NCBI GenBank assembly: GCA_950097015.1
Contig: CATNEN010000039.1
Location: 4,848,001-4,912,000 of the forward strand
Direction of reading: 5' to 3'
DNA length: 64,000 nucleotides
Origin: Macrostomum hystrix
Lineage: Eukaryota; Platyhelminthes; Macrostomidae
Part shown: one piece after another, positions 54,521 through 64,000 of the stretch
Layout of the letters: each line of letters opens with the position of its first letter
Numbering within the stretch: position 1 is the first letter of the stretch
Notes under the pieces: model-generated
What the model was told of the DNA's origin: nothing
Databases searched by the model: none
The model's input: the letters and a program-made list of their open reading frames with translations, nothing else
Program-made: the position numbers and the translations under genes

Positions 54521-54673
54521 CACTCACTGACACTCACTGACACTCACTGACACTCACTGACGCTCTCTGACACTCACTGACACTCACTGACACTCACTGA
54601 CGCTCTCTGACACTCACTGACACTCACTGACACTCACTGACGCTCTCTGACACTCACTGACACTCACTGACAC
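54505..54673. repeat. 10-bp minisatellite overlapping PCIF1 stop
   Basis: About 17 units of cactcactga with some cgctctctga variants. It supplies the final His codon and stop of PCIF1 and continues into the 3'UTR. Confidence 0.95.
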
Positions 54674-54708
54674 TCTCGGGATCGGGATTAGGTTTTAACG
54701 TTGTCGAT

Positions 54709-54714
54709 AATAAA
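54709..54714 (+). terminator. polyadenylation signal AATAAA for PCIF1
   Basis: AATAAA lies 190 nt after the PCIF1 stop, followed by a GT-rich stretch (ccgtggtgtctg). Confidence 0.55.
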
Positions 54715-54719
54715 CCGTG

Positions 54720-55413
54720 GTGTCTGACAATAATAAGCACAGACCACATGTGTATCACTGTGTCCACCATTTTTTGTAGTTATCGTGCACCTCATTGTCT
54801 TTAAGTCGAATGCCCGAATGGAAGCTGTAAGGAGTGATGAGCGAGAGACCGATAATTTGTGTAGACGAAAAAGCCTTAAGCGAAGTAGGCTCTGAGCAAT
54901 CGATTATATTTTATATTAGGTGATGAACATGCGCGTGATAGGTGCAGATGTACATTAATCGCTCGCAACTCTACGCACACTACGATAACTCAGGGCCCAC
55001 AGCTAACACGACTGAATGAACGCGCGCCCACTGGGCGCCTACAGATGCGTCAGAGCCAACAGTAATTGAGAACAGTGCTTTTCGCTTGTACTTTACTGGC
55101 TGTACTGAATGTCGTTTCAGTCGCGAAGTAAACTTTTAATCTCTCCATACCGCTGCCGACACATTTAGAGCTGAACTAAAAAAACTAGCGAAAATATATC
55201 GACCATAAGTGATAAGATCTATGTGAATATATAGATAAATAATGCACGCTTCGATCTGGATCTCTCGAAAACGAACAGACCCACGAAATCGACCGGTTAA
55301 AGGAGCCACGACTGATAAAAACTAGCTCGAGTTTTACTTCTGTTGGCAAAATATTACTTTTGCTCTCACAATCTTTAAAGCAACATTCTTCTGCTTGCTT
55401 GCATGGTTACACT
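54720..55413. other. intergenic DNA between PCIF1 and aminotransferase
   Basis: Presumed promoter region of the aminotransferase gene. No TATA element, RNA gene or repeat is certain. Confidence 0.4.
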
Positions 55414-58400
55414 ATGGAGGAAGGTAAGCAAATGCGGGACTCGAGCTTGAATCATGGCCGGGGTCAAAGCCCTACCCATAGCAGATCCCTCAGTGCGAGC
55501 ACGGGGGTCAAAGCCCTCCCCATAGCAGATCCCTCAGTGCGAGCACGGGGTCAAAGCCCTCTCGACAGCAGATCCCTCAGTGCGAGCACGGGGTCAAAGC
55601 CCTCCCCACAGCAGATCCCTCAGTGCGAGCACGGGGTCAAAGCCCTCCCCATAGCAGATCCCTCAGTGCGAGCACGGGGTCAAAGCCCTCTCGACAGCAG
55701 ATCCCTCAGTGCGAGCACGGGGTCAAAGCCCTCCCCACAGCAGATCCCTCAGTGCGAGCACGGGGTCAAAGCCCTCCCCATAGCAGATCCCTCAGTGCGA
55801 GCACGGGGTCAAAGCCCTCTCGACAGCAGATCCCTCAGTGCGAGCACGGGGTCAAAGCCCTCCCCACAGCAGATCCCTCAGTGCGAGCACGGGGTCAAAG
55901 CCCTCCCCATAGCAGATCCCTCAGTGCGAGCACGGGCTCAAAGCCCTCCCCATAGCAGATCCCTCAGTGCGAGCACGGGGTCAAAGCCCTCTCGACAGCA
56001 GATCCCTCAGTGCGAGCACGGGGGTCAAAGCCCTCTCCTCCCCTCCCCTTCAGAGATTCCGCCTACAAAGGCGGACCTGCAACCTGCCAAGTTCGGTCGG
56101 CCGATGCTCGAGCAGCACTTTCCGCACGTGGCCCGTCGCGGTGTTCTGATGCTCAACAATGGCTCATTCGGTGTGGCTCCGAAATGCGTTCTGGACCGCA
56201 AGCAGAGGTCAGCGAAATGTCCTGACAGTTGTCTGACACAAAGCCTCTGACACAAAGCCTCTGACACAAAGCCTCTGACACAAAGCCTCTGACACAAAGC
56301 CTCTGACACAAAGCCTCTGACACAAAGCCTCTGACACAAAGCCTCTGACACAAAGCCTCTGACACAAAGCCTCTGACACAAAGCCTCTGACACAAAGCCT
56401 CTGACACAAAGCCTCTGACACAAAGCCTCTGACACAAAGCCTCTGACACAAAGCCTCTGACACAAAGCCTCTGACACAAAGCCTCTGACACAAAGCCTCT
56501 GACACAAAGCCTCTGACACAAAGCCTCTGACACAAAGCATCTGACACAAAGCCTCTGACACAAAACCTCTGGCACAAAGCCTCTGACACAGATTCTCTGA
56601 CACAAATTCTCTGACACAAATTCTCTGACACAAAGCCTCTGACACAAAGCCTCTGACACAAAGCCTCTGACACAAAACCTCTGGCACAAAGCCTCTGACA
56701 CAGATTCTCTGACACAAATTCTCTGACACAAATTCTCTGACACAAACTCTCTGATACAGATTCTCTGACACAGCCTCTGACACAAAGCCTCTAGTCTCTG
56801 ACACAAAGCCTCTAGTCTCTGACACAAAGCCTCTAGTCTCTGACACAAAGCCTCTAGTCTCTGACACAAAGCCTCTAGTCTCTGACACAAAGCCTCTAGT
56901 CTCTGACACAAAGCCTCTAGTCTCTGACACAAAGCCTCTAGTCTCTGACACAAAGCCTCTAGTCTCTGACACAAAGCCTCTATCTAGTCTCTGACACAAA
57001 GCCTCTGACACAAAGCCTCTGACACAAAGCCTCTGACACAAAGCCTCTGAGACCCGCAGCCTGACTGACGAGTTCGAGTCGTTCGCCGACGAGTTCTGCC
57101 GGCTGCGCCAGGTGGAGCTGAACTTCAACAGCGTCGCCTGCATCGCCAAGCAGCTGGGACTGCGGCCGGCTCAGTGCGTCCTGCTGGATAATGTCACTGT
57201 CGGAGTGTCGAACATTCTCAACCAGCTGATGGCCCTGGAGCCAGAGGACTCCGAGGTGCTCGTCAACAGCTGGACTTTCGGCTCCGTGAAGATGGCCGCG
57301 ACCGAGGCCGGACGCACTCGGGAGAAAGCGCCGGAGGTGGCGCTGCAGCTGCCGATCAACTCGGCCGACGATGTGCTGCGCGCGGTGGCGGAGGAGCTGG
57401 ACAGGCGGCCGAGGGTTCGCATCGCCGTGTTCGGTGGGCAAATTCGATTCGGAGCCCGAAACTGAAACTGAAACCGGACCCGAACCCGAAATCGAACCCG
57501 AAACCGAACTCGAACCCGAAACCGAGCTCGAATCCGAAACCGAGCTCGAACCCGAAACCGAACTCGAAAACGAAACATAAACCAATTCTGATACTAAAGC
57601 CGAAACTGATATCAAACAGAAGTCAAAGCAAACCCAAAAAGAGCCAGAACAGAGCCTTTCCTGAACCAGAAACCGAAACTGAAACCAACCCAAAGCAGAT
57701 GGAGACTGAAACAATATCCGAAACCGAAACAATATCCGAAACCGAAACAATATCCGAAACCGAAACAATATCCGAAGCCCAACAAAGTGGCTGAGTCTCG
57801 ATCAAACCACCTCCCTAATTCACAGACCACATCACTAGCACGACGGCCTGCCTGATGCCGGTGAAGGCTCTGACGGCATTGTGCCACAGCCGCGGAGTCA
57901 AGGTCATCATCGACGGAGCACACGCCCTCGGCCAGGTGGCGGACCTGAACATCGAGGACATCGGCGCCGACTTCTACCTCGGCAACCTCAACAAGTGGTA
58001 CTTTCTGCCAAAGTCAGTGGCCCTCATGTGGGTCAGCGAGCCTAACGTGAGTGTCATGAAGCCGGACATTGTCTCCTTTCTGTTCCACGACGATGTACTG
58101 CCGAACCGGTACGCCTATCTGGGCACCAGAGACAACAGCAGCTTCTACGTGATTCCCGAGGTGGTCAGGTTTGTTGACGAGGTCTGCGGCGGCTGGGTGA
58201 GTTCGATTGCTGCATATTTGAGTCCCACCTGGTGCTAGATCTTGGAGTCTAGGATCTTGGATCTTGGAGCACCAGGTAGGAGTCCTACCTGGTGCTAGAT
58301 TGAGTCCTACCTGGTGCTAGATCTTGGAGTCCTTCCTGGTGCCAGATCTAGAAGTCCTATCTGGTAATATATTTTGAGAATTCTGGAGTCGTTTCGCGAG

Positions 58401-58891
58401 AATGTTAAATCACGTGACCCACTCCGCCGGGCAGGCCAGAGTGCACGAGTACTGCAGCGGGCTGGCTGAGGAGGCCAGCTCTCACCTGGCCAAGGTGTGG
58501 AGCTCCGTAGAGGCGCCACTGCCGCCTGACATGCGGGCGCCCTTCATGCGGCTCATTCGGCTGCCGCAGCACCTGCAGCGGCCCGCCATCAGGGAGGCTG
58601 TGAGTTGAATCACTTGAGATCCACTGGACATTTTTACTTCTTTTTTTATTGATTTTCAGAGCCTTACAAAATGGAATCGTGTCTCAATCTCCACAGACCC
58701 AGGAAACCAGGCTAGCTAGCGATATCTGGAGAGTCTTGTCCTACCAGCTCAAATTGAATGTTCGCATTGTTGACATCCAAGATGTGCTGTACGTTCGCAT
58801 CTGCGCGTCAATCACGGTTGACATGGACGACGTTCGACTCCTGGGTGAAACTATGATGAAACTCACGGAGGCTGACTTCGTTGTCAAGTGA
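55414..58891 (+). CDS. class-V PLP aminotransferase (isopenicillin-N-epimerase-like)
   Basis: PLP-dependent fold-type I enzyme of the family that includes isopenicillin N epimerase, cysteine desulfurases and hercynylcysteine sulfoxide lyases; the substrate is unknown here. Coding exons: 55414-55423, 56054-56207, 57060-57433, 57826-58196, 58435-58599, 58697-58891. All are GT-AG with consistent phases, giving 422 aa, normal for the family. Key segments are LMLNNGSFGVAP (N-terminal substrate loop), DHITSTTACLMPV, VIIDGAHALGQV (D209 to pyridine N, H212) and the PLP lysine K236 in LGNLNKW. The C-terminal small domain ends VDMDDVRLLGETMMKL. The first coding exon has only 10 nt. Introns 1-4 are mostly minisatellite. 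A cytosolic location is assumed. Confidence 0.9.
55452..56036. repeat. 43-bp minisatellite, aminotransferase intron 1
   Basis: About 13.5 units of gatccctcagtgcgagcacg then gggtcaaagccctccccatagca, with cccatagca, ctcgacagca and cccacagca variants cycling every three units. It fills the intron to within about 17 nt of the acceptor ctccccttcag. Confidence 0.97.
56222..57052. repeat. 14-bp minisatellite, aminotransferase intron 2
   Basis: More than 50 units of ctctgacacaaagc, with a block of 20-bp derivatives (tctagtctctgacacaaagc) at 56790-56990. It runs from 14 nt after the donor to a few nt before the acceptor gacccgcag. Long minus-strand frames of CQRLCVRGFVSEAL type are artefacts of the repeat. 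Confidence 0.97.
57455..57780. repeat. GAAAC-rich 12-bp repeats, aminotransferase intron 3
   Basis: Two blocks (57455-57580 and about 57660-57780) of cgaaaccgaactcgaaccc- and aacaatatccgaaacc-type units lie in the intron 57434-57825. Confidence 0.9.
58222..58372. repeat. short repeats, aminotransferase intron 4
   Basis: Imperfect units of agtcctacctggtgctagat, ttggagtcc, occupy the intron 58197-58434. Confidence 0.85.
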
Positions 58892-59225
58892 AGCCTTTTA
58901 ATTGCAAAAAACGTGTAAAAGCATCTTGGTCTCGGCTTGAAGACGAGTGCTCAAGTTTGAAAGAAACTTCCTTCCTTCTTATCTTTGCAGTGGGGCCGAT
59001 GATTTCTCAGTTATTACTTAGGCGGGCATTGTTCTCGATTTTGTTAGTTTGAATTCTGCGTTGGTGATGATGATTTGGAGCTTTTACACCACAAACTACT
59101 AACAGTACGATCGGCAAGAGTGTCATTTTACGCAAAAATATACCTTTGTCAATGGAGTGAATACGTTTTTGTTTAAATCATGTGCAAAACAAGCCTTCAG
59201 AGATCGAGATCAGTGTTCAGGATTA
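58892..59225. other. 3' flank of aminotransferase gene
   Basis: AT-rich flank. No canonical AATAAA was found in the first 200 nt and no ORF is recognised. Confidence 0.35.
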
Positions 59226-59580
59226 CTGCATGGTGATCGGAATCACGGAGATCAGTATCATTGGGATTGGGATCATGGGGATCGGTACCATGGGGATCTG
59301 ATCATGGGGATCGGGATCGTGCAGATCGGGATCATAGGGATCGGGATCATGGGGAATGGGATCATGGGGATCGGAATCGTGCAGATCGGGATCATAGGGA
59401 TCGGGATCATGGGGATTGGGATCATGGGGATCGGGATCGTGGAGATCGGGATCATAGGGATCGTGATCATGGGGATTGGGATCATGGGGATCGGGATCGT
59501 GGAGATCGGGATCATAGGGATCGGGATCAAAGGGATCGGTACCATGGGGAACAGAATCATGGGGATCGGTACCATGCGCA
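59226..59580. repeat. gatcgggatcat minisatellite
   Basis: Units of 15-18 bp (gatcgggatcatggggatt, gatcgggatcgtgcag, gatcgggatcataggg) form higher-order groups of about 66 bp. ORFs of MGIGIVQIGIIGIG type are artefacts. Confidence 0.95.
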
Positions 59581-59585
59581 GATCG

Positions 59586-59712
59586 GGATCAGGGATCTGG
59601 TATCGAAGTTTAGGGATCAGGGATCTGGTATCGAAGTTTGGGGATCAGGGATCTGGTATCGAAGTTTGGGGATCAGGGATCTGGTATCGAAGTTTTGGGG
59701 ACCAGATACGGA
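59586..59712. repeat. 27-bp minisatellite
   Basis: Four to five units of gggatctggtatcgaagttt ggggatca directly follow the previous array. Confidence 0.92.
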
Positions 59713-60555
59713 AGTTTTGCCTTTGTCTGTCAATTTCATAACTTGTAACTAAAGAATTCGCATTCTAGCATGCGTTCGTACTCTCGCAAAATATGTTTCC
59801 ATCCCTACTGGCAGTAGAGCAGGGATACTTATCTCTTATTCAGCGAAGTCCGGAGCAAAATAAAAATGCATTTTAACTAAATCGAAATCGAACAGAACAC
59901 GGGGATTAATGTGTTTGCACTTTCTACTCGTAGAATTTGCGAAGTCATTTGCGCACGAGGTCCTTGAGTGCATGGCTTTCACGTGACTTGCCGTGTCATT
60001 AATCTCCAATCAACAATGTAGCTGCTTGGCCAGAATCAACAACAGAAAAACGAGACTGCGCAGTTAAATTTCGCTGTCCTTGGCTCGCACCCTCGAAATT
60101 CGTTACTTCTCAAGTCGCGTAAGTTTTTACGTCTCGACATTTTGGCGTCAAAGAGATTAAGGAATTTGAATACGAACAAGTGGAATGTTTTTTGCCAAGA
60201 AAATTTCAACTTTTTGAAAGAAAAAATACGCAGAACAGCGACTCCTAATCTAAACGGGGAATTGGACGAGGGCAATGTGAGTGCCCAGCGCCGGAGAACT
60301 GGGAGAGGGAGGGCCGAGTCCGCAAACTGGTGCCCACCTGTCCTAGTAAGTGGTCCACCAGCCCCCGCCACACGACCTGTACGCCGGCCACGACTGGCGC
60401 GTTTTTCACAATCTTAATCGAATGAAAATGCAGAAACACAAGATTATTCAGTGGGTGAAATGGGAGATAAAAAAGCTGGGAGAATATTAGAATTTAGAAT
60501 TTGAATTTAGCGACAGGAAACAGGATTTTTGTGGATGCAATGGAGAGATGTTCTA
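59713..60555. other. unassigned region with a possible exon
   Basis: A frame from about 60090 to 60279 encodes SKRLRNLNTNKWNVFCQENF and ends at a donor-like AAT|GTGAGT at 60279/60280. It lacks a convincing ATG and has no firm family match. WNVFCQENFNFLKEK has a faint HMG-box flavour only. Confidence 0.25.
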
Positions 60556-60559
60556 GTTG

Positions 60560-61135
60560 CAAAAACAGCGAGACTTATGGACGAAAAGATGAGAATTGTG
60601 TGTAGGACGAAAGGGAAGATTTGTGCGTACGACAAAAGGGGAGAATTGTGAGTACGACAAAGGGGAAAATTGTGAGTAGGACGAAATGGGAGAATTTTGA
60701 GTACGTAAAAATGGGAGAATTGTGAGTTGGACAAAGGGGGGGAATTGTGAGTTGGACAAAAGGGGAGAATTTTGAGTTGGACAAAAAAAGGAGAATTGTG
60801 ACTTCGACAAAAGGGGAGAATTGTGAGCAGGAAAAAAATGGGAGAATTGTGATTTGGACAGAAGGGGAGAATTGTGAGTACGAAAAAATGGGGGAATTGT
60901 GATTTGGACAAAAGGGGAGAATTGTGAGTACGAAAAAATGGGGGAATTGTGATTTGGACAAAAGGGGAGAATTGTGAGTACGAAAAAATGGGAGAATTGT
61001 GAGTACGAAAAAATGAGAATTGTGAGTACGAAAAAATGGGAGAATTGTGATTTAGACAAAAGGGGAGAATTTTGAGTTGGAAGAACAGGGGAGATTTTTA
61101 AGTAGGATAAACGGGGAAGATTTTTTAGTTGGACA
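60560..61135. repeat. minisatellite of about 27 bp (gagaattgtgag)
   Basis: About 20 degenerate units of aatgggagaattgtgagtac, gaaaa, with gatttggacaaaagggg variants. ORFs on the minus strand across it are artefacts. Confidence 0.92.
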
Positions 61136-61790
61136 AAAGAGGTAGCTTTGTTGTAGCAGAAGGGGAAATTAATAATTGGCAGGCAAAGTGGACATTGTCA
61201 AGGGTGACAAACTGGTGCGGTGAAGCGCACATAAATTTGACAATTTAGCACAGTTTTTTAGACTAAGTGGTCACAATGATAGCTAGGGCACGTGGCTGTG
61301 AAAACAGCATCGGTTATTTTAACATCAATTAGTAGCAAAGATTTCAATGGCCAACAAACAGCACGCATGGGTGCAAAGCAATAAAATAAGCAGTTCAATT
61401 GTATTCAGACTGCTAAGCTTATCTGTGTGGTGGGCCATTTTAACTGTATGAATCTGTTGCAGGCAGAAACGGTATTGTGCCTGTCTGTTTTACGTATCTG
61501 AGCAATAGATATTTATCTAGATAATTGTGCTTTACCTGCATCTAAGTCCAACTCTGTGTCTCTCTGTGTCTGTGTGTGTTCAAACTGACTGCTAACTGGG
61601 TTAGTACGGGTTCATAAAGTATACATTTCATCTTTGTTTAGCCAGACTGGGGGGTCCAAGACATGGCGAGGGTGTTGGACACTTCATAAAAACTTCAGTC
61701 GTCTAATTTGAGAATGGCATTTCCTTAGCGAGCACTGCTGTTTGTCTATTCATGATTGTAACTACTCAAACTCGTATTTAACATACTTTG
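61136..61790. other. no gene recognised
   Basis: Mixed-composition DNA with a short tctctgtgtctgtgtgtg stretch near 61558-61580. No coding signal is seen. Confidence 0.4.
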
Positions 61791-64000
61791 ATTCGTGCTT
61801 ATTGACCCCTGTTCGTGTTTAATAGCCTGCGTTCGTGTTTAACAGCCTGCGTTCGTGTTTAATAGCCTGCGTTCGTGTTTAACAGCCTGCGTTCGTGTTT
61901 AATAGCCTGCGTTCGTGTTTAACAGCCTGCGTTCGTGTTTAATAGCCTGCGTTCGTGTTTAACAGCCTGCGTTCGTGTTTAATAGCCCCTGTTCGTGTTT
62001 AATAGCCTGCGTTCGTGTTTAATAGCCTGCGTTCGTGTTTAATAGCCTGCGTTCATGTTTAACAGCCTGCGTTCATGTTTAACAGCCTGCGTTCATGTTT
62101 AACAGCCTGCGTTCATGTTTAACAGCCTGCGTTCATGTTTAACAGCCTGTGTTGATGTTTAACAACCTGCGTTGTTGTTTAACAGCCTGCGTTCATGTTT
62201 AACAGCCTGCGTTCATGTTTAATAGCCTGCGTTGATGTTTAATAGCCTGCGTTGATGTTTAATAGCCTGCGTTCATGTTTAATAGCCTGCGTTCGTGTTT
62301 AATAGCCTGCGTTGATGTTTAATAGCCTGCGTTCATGTTTAATAGCCTGCGTTCGTGTTTAATAGCCTGCGTTCGTGTTTAATAGCCTGTGTTCGTGTTT
62401 AATAGCCTGCGTTGATGTTTAACAGCCTGTGTTCGTGTTTAATAGCCTGCGTTCGTGTTTAATAGCCTGTGTTCGTGTTTAATAGCCTGCGTTGATGTTT
62501 AACAGCCTGCGTTCATGTTTAATAGCCTGCGTTCGTGTTTAATAGCCTGCGTTCGTGTTTAACAGCCTGCGTTCATGTTTAATAGCCTGCGTTCATGTTT
62601 AACAGCCTGCGTTCATGTTTAACAGCCTGCGTTCATGTTTAACAGCCTGCGTTCATGTTTAACAGCCTGCGTTCATGTTTAACAGCCTGTGTTGATGTTT
62701 AACAACCTGCGTTGTTGTTTAACAGCCTGCGTTCATGTTTAACAGCCTGCGTTCATGTTTAATAGCCTGCGTTCATGTTTAACAGCCTGCGTTCATGTTT
62801 AACAGCCTGCGTTCATGTTTAATAGCCTGCGTTCATGTTTAACAGCCTGCGTTCATGTTTAATAGCCTGCGTTCATGTTTAACAGCCTGCGTTCATGTTT
62901 AACAGCCTGCGTTCATGTTTAATAGCCTGCGTTCATGTTTAATAGCCTGCGTTCGTGTTTAATAGCCTGCGTTGATGTTTAATAGCCTGCGTTCGTGTTT
63001 AATAGCCTGCGTTCGTGTTTAATAGCCTGCGTTCATGTTTAATAGCCTGCGTTCATGTTTAACAGCCTGCGTTCATGTTTAACAGCCTGCGTTCATGTTT
63101 AATAGCCTGCGTTCATGTTTAACAGCCTGCGTTCATGTTTAACAGCCTGCGTTCATGTTTAACAGCCTGCGTTCATGTTTAATAGCCTGCGTTCATGTTT
63201 AATAGCCTGCGTTCGTGTTTAATAGCCTGCGTTGATGTTTAATAGCCTGCGTTCGTGTTTAACAGCCTGCGTTCGTGTTTAATAGCCTGTGTTCGTGTTT
63301 AATAGCCTGCGTTGATGTTTAATAGCCTCCGTTCGTGTTTAATAGCCTGCGTTGATGTTTAACAGCCTGCGTTCATGTTTAACAGCCTGCGTTCATGTTT
63401 AATAGCCTGCGTTCATGTTTAATAGCCTGCGTTCGTGTTTAATAGCCTGCGTTCGTGTTTAATAGCCTGCGTTCGTGTTTAATAGCCTGTGTTCGTGTTT
63501 AATAGCCTGCGTTGATGTTTAATAGCCTGCGTTGATGTTTAATAGCCTGCGTTCGTGTTTAACAGCCTGCGTTCATGTTTAACAGCCTGCGTTCATGTTT
63601 AACAGCCTGCGTTGATGTTTAACAGCCTGCGTTCGTGTTTAACAGCCTGCGTTCATGTTTAATAGCCTGTGTTCGTGTTTAATAGCCTGCGTTGATGTTT
63701 AATAGCCTGCGTTCGTGTTTAATAGCCTGCGTTCGTGTTTAATAGCCTGTGTTCGTGTTTAATAGCCTGCGTTGATGTTTAACAGCCTGCGTTCGTGTTT
63801 AACAGCCTGCGTTCGTGTTTAACAGCCTCCGTTCGTGTTTAATAGCCTGCGTTGATGTTTAACAGCCTGCGTTCATGTTTAACAGCCTGCGTTCATGTTT
63901 AATAGCCTGCGTTCATGTTTAATAGCCTGCGTTCGTGTTTAATAGCCTGCGTTCGTGTTTAATAGCCTGCGTTCGTGTTTAATAGCCTGTGTTCGTGTTT
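61791..64000. repeat. 20-bp satellite array running off the window
   Basis: About 110 units of aatagcctgcgttcgtgttt, exactly 20 bp throughout. Two binary sites (aatag/aacag, ttcgtg/ttcatg/ttgatg) vary in recurring blocks; for example a block at about 62040-62260 recurs near 62600-62780. The array continues past 64000. Confidence 0.98.

Noticed and set aside
51237-53234. CRISPR-like regular array
   Set aside because: Units are contiguous and near identical with no unique spacers, in animal nuclear DNA; it is a minisatellite.
55360-56250. 296-codon ORF with SLSASTG repeats as a repeat protein gene
   Set aside because: It reads the 43-bp intron 1 array and then exon 2; the GTAAGC donor and CCCCTTCAG acceptor with correct phase explain the region better.
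56025-57149. Long minus-strand ORFs rich in CQRLCVRGFVSEAL repeats (up to 374 codons)
   Set aside because: They translate the 14-bp intron minisatellite plus antisense of real aminotransferase exons; all three frames stay open because the repeat lacks stops.
59157-59752. ORFs of MGIGIVQIGIIG type suggesting a membrane repeat protein
   Set aside because: They come from gatcgggatcat tandem repeats without flanking unique coding sequence.

Overview
The window is animal nuclear DNA. Host genes have canonical GT-AG introns, GC-rich exons sit in AT-rich flanks, and four metazoan gene families are recognisable: a four-KH-domain FUBP/KSRP-type protein (minus strand, six exons, 2734-11114), a MOB2-type kinase activator (plus, two exons, 14676-15697), a PCIF1/CAPAM-type cap-adenosine methyltransferase (plus, exons between about 19655 and 54520) and a class-V PLP aminotransferase of the isopenicillin-N-epimerase-like group (plus, six exons, 55414-58891). 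The lineage cannot be fixed from this sequence; an invertebrate bilaterian is the safest statement.

Layout. Positions 1-2733 hold a hAT-type MITE and AT-rich intergenic DNA. 2734-11114 is the FUBP-like gene; its 4.7-kb first intron carries two inverted-repeat elements and its other introns carry tRNA-derived SINEs and a minisatellite. 11115-14675 is intergenic with a 440-bp palindromic MITE. The MOB2-like gene follows, then minisatellites and the upstream part of PCIF1.

21217-50440 is a nested transposon composite sitting inside one PCIF1 intron and flanked by the 4-bp repeat CTAG. It is a Ty3/gypsy-type LTR retroelement (minus strand) with three LTRs or LTR pieces, i.e. a collapsed tandem. 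Its gag gene is split by a 15.3-kb Maverick/Polinton (33162-48458). The Polinton carries integrase, protein-primed DNA polymerase B, adenain-like protease, packaging ATPase, major and minor capsid proteins, a PLA2-domain protein, a pX-like protein and several unassigned genes. The middle LTR is split by a 2275-bp Helitron (23320-25594), which itself carries a 272-bp hAT MITE (23557-23828). The uninterrupted partner LTR shows the Helitron empty site exactly.

50441-64000 holds a SINE, the remaining PCIF1 exons, the aminotransferase gene and a series of private minisatellites, ending in a 2.2-kb array of 20-bp units that runs off the window.

Two features stand out. First, nearly every host intron downstream of 14 kb is largely built from its own minisatellite. 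In PCIF1 a 74-bp unit repeated 27 times contains the 3' splice site and the first 54 nt of the following exon, giving a tandem array of apparent splice acceptors. Second, the Polinton carries a duplicated ORF inside its terminal inverted repeats, asymmetric TIRs, a PLA2-domain gene, a protein with three PSAP motifs, a gene with an 86-bp intron, and two single-base frame breaks that suggest it is young but decaying.
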